64,000 bases of DNA from Caballeronia sp. NK8. GTDB taxonomy: Bacteria > Pseudomonadota > Gammaproteobacteria > Burkholderiales > Burkholderiaceae. Shown here piece by piece: positions 12,701 through 18,700 of the stretch (its first letter is position 1; every line of letters begins with the position of its first letter). The position numbers and the translations under genes are program-made. Under the pieces are notes generated by a model. It searched no databases, was not told the origin of the DNA, and was given only the letters and a program-made list of their open reading frames with translations. The DNA lies in the NCBI RefSeq assembly GCF_018408855.1, contig NZ_AP024325.1, positions 248,001 through 312,000 on the forward strand. Reading direction: 5' to 3'.

Positions 12701-15700
12701 GCGTCCGCTGATCTGCGCGGGACGAGGACAATCGGTCGGCAGATCCAGCGGTGCGAGCTCGGCGAGCTGATTGCGCCAGTACTGAGTCTGACGCTCGAGT
12801 TCGGCGCCGGCGAGCCAGTCGCGCTGCCACAGGGTGTAGTCGGCGTATTGCACGGCCAGCGGCGGCAGGGCGATCGGTTCGTTACGCAATGCGGCCGTAT
12901 AGCAGGCGCCGAGTTCACGCACCAATACACCGCTGGACCATCCATCGGAGACGATGTGATGCATGGTGAACAGCAAGACGTGTTCTTCTTCTGCGAGGCG
13001 CAGCAATCGGGCGCGCAACAACGGACCGTGTTGAAGGTCGAAGGGACGGCGGGCTTCGTCTTGTGCGAGGCGTCGGACTTCGTCGGCTTGTGTACCGGGC
13101 GCGAGGGTGTCCAACGGCAGTGCGAGTTCCAGTTCCGCAGCGATGCGCTGAACGGCTTGGCCATCGTGCTGCGCGAAAGACGTGCGAAGGCTTTCGTGAC
13201 GCGCAACGAGCGCGTTCAAAGCGGCATGAAACGCGGGAACATCGAGGGTGCCGCGCAGACGCAGGGCAATCGGGATGTGATAGGTCGATTGTCCGGGGTT
13301 GAGTTGCTCGAGGAACCACAAACGTTCTTGCGCGAAGGACAGCGGCAGATGCGCGGGGCGCGGAAGTGCCTGCAGAGGCGGTAACGCGATGACCTGGCGA
13401 GACGATTCCTCCAGCGTTTCAGCAAGCGATGCAACGCTCGGCGCATCGAACAGCGCGCGCAGAGGCAATTCGATAGCAAGCGCCTCACGCAAACGCGACA
13501 CGAGTTGCGTAGCGAGCAAGGAGTGCCCACCGAGCGCGAAGAAGTTATCGAACACGCTCACCCGTTCGAGACCGAGCACGCTGGCGAAGCACTGCGCGAG
13601 CGTGTCTTCGAGCGAAGTGCGCGGGGCGACGTATTCGTCGAGGCTTTGCCACAGCGGATCGGGCAACGCGCGACGATCGAGCTTGCCGTTCGGTGTGAGA
13701 GGCAGCGCATCGAGCACGACGAAAGCAGAGGGCACCATGTAGTCCGGAAGACGCGAACTCAAGTGCTCGCGCAACGCGTTCGCATCGATCTCCGAAGCCA
13801 ACGTGACGTAAGCGACAAGCTGTTGATCATCCTGCTGTCTCGCCCGCGCGATGACCACCGCTTCGCGCACAGCCGGATGACTGGCGATCTGCGCCTCGAT
13901 CTCACCCAGTTCAATACGGAAGCCGCGAATCTTGACCTGATGATCGTTGCGGCCGAAAAACTCCAGACTGCCATCAGGACGATAACGCCCGAGATCACCC
14001 GTACGATAAAGCCGCGAACCAGGAACGAACGGATCGTCGATGAACCGCTCGGCAGTCAACTCTGGCCGATTGAGATATCCCCGCGCCACCCCCGCACCAC
14101 CGACATACAGTTCACCCACAGCACCGACAGGCGCAAGTTGCCCTTGCGCATCGAGCAGATAGACCGTCAGATCAGGAATACGCACACCGATCGGGCTATT
14201 GCCGTCCGCGCAGTCCTCGCGCGTCAACGGCCGATAGGTCACGTGAACGGTCGTCTCCGTAATTCCGTACATGTTGATCAGGCGCGGTTGCTGGTCCGAA
14301 TGCCGCGCGTACCAGGGTTCGAGCATCGACGGATTCAGCGCCTCGCCGCCGAAGATCACATAGCGCAGTGCAATAGGGCCGTCGTTCGCTTCCTGCGCCT
14401 GAATGAGTGCGCGAAACGCGCTGGGCGTCTGATTCAGAACGGTGACGCCTTCGCGCTGAAGCAGACGAAGGAAATCGGGTGCGAACCGGGCCACATGCTG
14501 CGGCACGATCACCAGCTTGCCGCCATGGCGCAGCGCGCCCCAAAGCTCCCAGACCGAGAAATCGAACGCGAACGAGTGAAACAGGCACCACACATCGCGT
14601 TCATGAAAACCGAACCAGTCCTGCGTCGCGTCGAACAGGCGCACGATCTGCGCATGCTCGACCATCACGCCTTTAGGTTTGCCTGTCGACCCGGACGTGT
14701 AGATCACATACGCAAGATGAGGCGGAGCGACGGGCACTTGCGGATCGTCCTGCGGATATGAGTCATCGAGCGATGCATCGGGGTCGAGCACGGTCAGCGA
14801 GCCGGTGTCTCCCAGCGCTTCACGGCCGGCGGCATCGGCGAGCAGCAGCCGGGGCGTGGAGTCGGTGAGGATGTGGTTCAGACGCTCGCCGGAATAAGCC
14901 GGATCGAGCGGCACATAAGCGCCGCCGGCCTTGAGTATCGCCATCAACGCGACGACCATGCCGATGCCACGCTCCACGCACAGCGCCACGCGATCTTCCG
15001 GAGCAACCCCCAGCGCGATCAGATGATGCGCAAGCCGATTCGCGCGCGCATTGAGCTGCCCATAAGTGAGCGACTCATCTTCGAAGACCAGCGCGATTGC
15101 ATCGGGCTTGCTTCGGGCATGCTGCTCGAAGAGCTGATGGATGCACAGATCCGCAGGATAGCCCGCGCCGATGCCGTTCCATGTTTCGACCAGCAGCGTA
15201 CGAATATCGGGCGGCAACACGTCGAGCTGGTTCACCGGCGTCCGAGGCGCCTGTTCGAGCGCCTGCACGAGACTCGACAACGCCTGCTGCATATAGCCGC
15301 ACAACTGCTCAGGCGACAGCGGCGCAACGGTCTGCGCAGTGAGTTCGAGACTGTCGCCGTTGTCATCCACCGAAAGCGTCAGCGGATAGTTGGTCCGCTC
15401 TTCGGCACTGAGCAATTCGATGCCGTCGAATCCTTCGCGCTCATCCGCCGGGCCTTGATTGTGGCGATAGTTGAGCAAGGCGCTGAAGAGCGGCGCGGGC
15501 GCGGCGACACCGCTGCATCGCTGAGCGAGTGCGAGCGGCGCATGCTGATGCTGCAACAAGGCTGCGAGGCGTTCATGCGTGTCACGCACGCTGTCGGCGA
15601 CTGCGGCACCGGTTATGTCGAGGCGAACCGGCAGCGTATTGATCAACAGCCCCAACGCCTGATCGACGCCCGCCTGCATGCGCCCGAGCAACACGGTGCC

Positions 15701-18700
15701 GAACACGATGCGTCCATCGGAGTCGACCGCGCTGCCCGCGTTCAGCACGCGCGCCCAGGCGAGATGACAGAGGCTCGCGAGACTTACGCCGAGGCTTCGG
15801 GCCTGCGTGCGCAGACGTGAATCGAGCGACGCGGGCAGCGTCACGCGCGCTTCGGCGATGGCCGAGCCGTCATGATGCACGTCGGTGAGGCCGAAGGGCA
15901 GCGTCGGTTCGCTGACATCGGCGAGCATGTCGCGGAAGAACGCTTCATGCGCTTGCTGATTCGCATCGAGCCGCGCCTGCGCGACCAGATTGCGGAACGG
16001 TTGAGCCGCGCCGAGCGTATCGCCTTTTCCGTTGACGATCGCATCGATTTCCGCATGCATCACATCCAGCGTCGCGTGATCGCCGATCAGATGATGCCAG
16101 TTCAGTTGCACGAGCCAGCGGCTGCTTTGCGCTTCCGGGGCGATCGCGATTCGCAGCAGCGGAGCCTGCGTGAGATCGAGGCGTTGCGTGCGGGCATCGA
16201 AGTGTTGCGCCAACTGCCCGTCGATCTCCGTGATCGTCACGGGCGCCTTGCGCCAGACGACCTGAGCGGCGGTGCTGAGGCCATCGTGAATGAAGGCGGT
16301 GCGCAGAATGTCGTGCCGGTCGATGACGCGCTGCAAGGCATCGGGCCAGGCATCGAGCCGTGCGCGGCTATCGAAGGCGAGGTGCGCGGTTTGCAGATAC
16401 GGATCGCCTTCCGTGGTCAGCATGTGATGGAACAGGATGCCTTCCTGCAACGGCGCGAGTGCATAGATATCCTGAACATTGGCGAGGCCGCCGGGAACCT
16501 GCGCGACAATTCGATCGATGTCCGTCTGCGTGAGTTCGATGAGCGGCAGCATCGCTGGCGTGAGCGCGGTGCAGCCGAAGGTGATCGCATTGGGCGGCAC
16601 GACGATATCGACCGTGGACGTACCGCGATCGAGTGAAGGCGCCAGCGCACTGAGCACGGGCGTGGCGAACAGATCGCGCACGCTTGCCTGTATGCCGATG
16701 CGCCGCAGCCGTTCGATGAGCGTCACGGCGAGCAGCGAGTGGCCGCCGAGCGCGAAGAAATTGTCGTGACGTCCGACGCGTTCGAGCCCGAGCAACTCGG
16801 CCCACAACTCGGCGAGCGCGGTTTCGGTTCGACCTTGCGGCGCTTCGAAAGGGCGCAGCGCGAACGCATCGGCTTGCGGATCGGGCAACGCGCGGCGATC
16901 GAGCTTGCCGCTCGGCGTCAGCGGCAGCGCATCGAGCGTGACGAAGGCCGACGGCACCATGTAGTCGGGCAGACGCGAGGCAAGATGCTCGCGCAGGGCG
17001 CTGGCATCGATATCGGCATGCAGCGTGACATAGGCGACGAGCTGCTGATCCTGCGAACCTTGATGGCGCGCCCGCGCAATGACCACCGCTTCACGCACCG
17101 CCGCGTGGCTTTCGATCTGCGTCTCGATCTCACCAGGCTCGATGCGAAAGCCGCGAATCTTGATCTGATGATCGTTACGGCCGAGAAACTCGATATTGCC
17201 ATCGAGCCGATAACGCGCGAGATCGCCCGTGCGGTACATGCGGCCACCGGGAACGAACGGGTCATCGAGGAAGCGCTCGGCGGTGAGTTCAGGTCGATTC
17301 AGATAGCCGCGCGCCACGCCCGCGCCACCGATATGAAGCTCGCCGACCGCGCCCGGCGGCACCACGCGACGTTGCGCATCGAGCACATAGGCGCGCGTGT
17401 TGGCAAGCGGCTTGCCGATCACAGGCTGGGTCTGTTCGGCCGTGATCTCGGCGACGGTCGCATCGACTGTGCATTCGGTCGGACCATAGACGTTGAAGGC
17501 GCGAAATTGTCCGGCGCGCGCCAGTCGGTTCCAGGTCTGCGGCGTGAGCGGCTCGCCGCCCACGAGAATCGTCAGAGCCGACTGCCGCCGTTCGAGCAGA
17601 CCAGCGGAAAACAGCGATTCGAGCTGAGTCGGCGTGCAGTCGAATACGTCGATGCCAGCGGTATCGAGGAAATCGACCAGCGCCATCGCATCGGTGCGTA
17701 CGTCGGCGGAGACGATCATCAGCCGATGTCCGGACAGCAAGGCGGTGAGGTTCTGCACCGACGCGTCGAACGCGATGCTCGCGTTCAGCGTGACGCCGGA
17801 GTGCGGCGCACAATGAGCGAATACCGTCGATTGCAAGGCGTGATGCAGGTTCAGCACATGACGATGCTCGACCAGCACGCCCTTCGGTTTGCCGGTCGAA
17901 CCGGATGTATAGATCGCATAGGCAAGATGATGCGAGGCGAGTCCGGGCACGAGCGGATCGCCCTGCGGCAGCGTGTCATCGAATGATGCGGCGGGATCGA
18001 GCACAGTAAGCGCGCCCGTGTCGCCGAGCGCATGACGGCCGGCGGCGTCGGCGACCAGCAGCAGGGGCGAGGCGTCTTCGAGGATGTAACTCAGGCGCTC
18101 GCCCGGATAGGCCGGATCGAGCGGTACATACGCGCCGCCGGCCTTGAGGATCGCGAACAGCGCGCCGATCGCGCCGATGCCGCGCTCCATGCACAGCGCC
18201 ACGCGATCTTCCGGACGCACGCCGAGCGCGATCAGACGATGCGCGAGCCGGTTGGCGCGCGCGTTGAGTTGCGCGAACGTGAGCGTTTCGTCGTTGCAGA
18301 CGAGCGCGACGGCATCGGGCGTGAGTCGAACCTGCTGTTCGAGAAGCTGATGGATGCACAGGTGCTCGGGATAAGGCGCGGCGGTATCGTTCCATTGTTC
18401 GAGCAGCGCCTTTCGCTCGGGCAACAGGAGTTCGAACGCATGCAGCGGCGCGTCGGGCCGCTCCAGCGCCTGTTCGAGCAGACGCGTGAAGCGCCGCGCA
18501 TGGGCATCCACGTCTTCCGGCGTATAGAGCGACGGATTGCCGTCGAACATCAGTTCAATACCGAATGCATCGCCTTCGTCGTGCACGATCAGCGCGAGAT
18601 CATCCGGCGTTCCATAGAACGAGCGATTCGAGCCGATCCGGCAGCCCGCGAAGTCCAGCGCAACGCTGTAGTCGGGCATGATGTTCACGGTGGGGCCGAA

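Larger units (their letters stand above)
1..13740 (-). repeat. Near-identical C/T-domain repeats inside NRPS1, about 3.15 kb period
   Basis: The same C-domain DNA recurs with few differences. Taking the shared start gcgttgcacc as a marker, copies begin at 1, 6,388, 9,535 and 12,691; the last three are spaced 3,147 and 3,156 bp, one module length. Identity extends through the preceding T domain and the flanks of the adjacent A domains. Modules 3, 4 and 5 and the start of module 7 therefore share their C domains as recent duplicates or by gene conversion. Confidence 0.9.
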
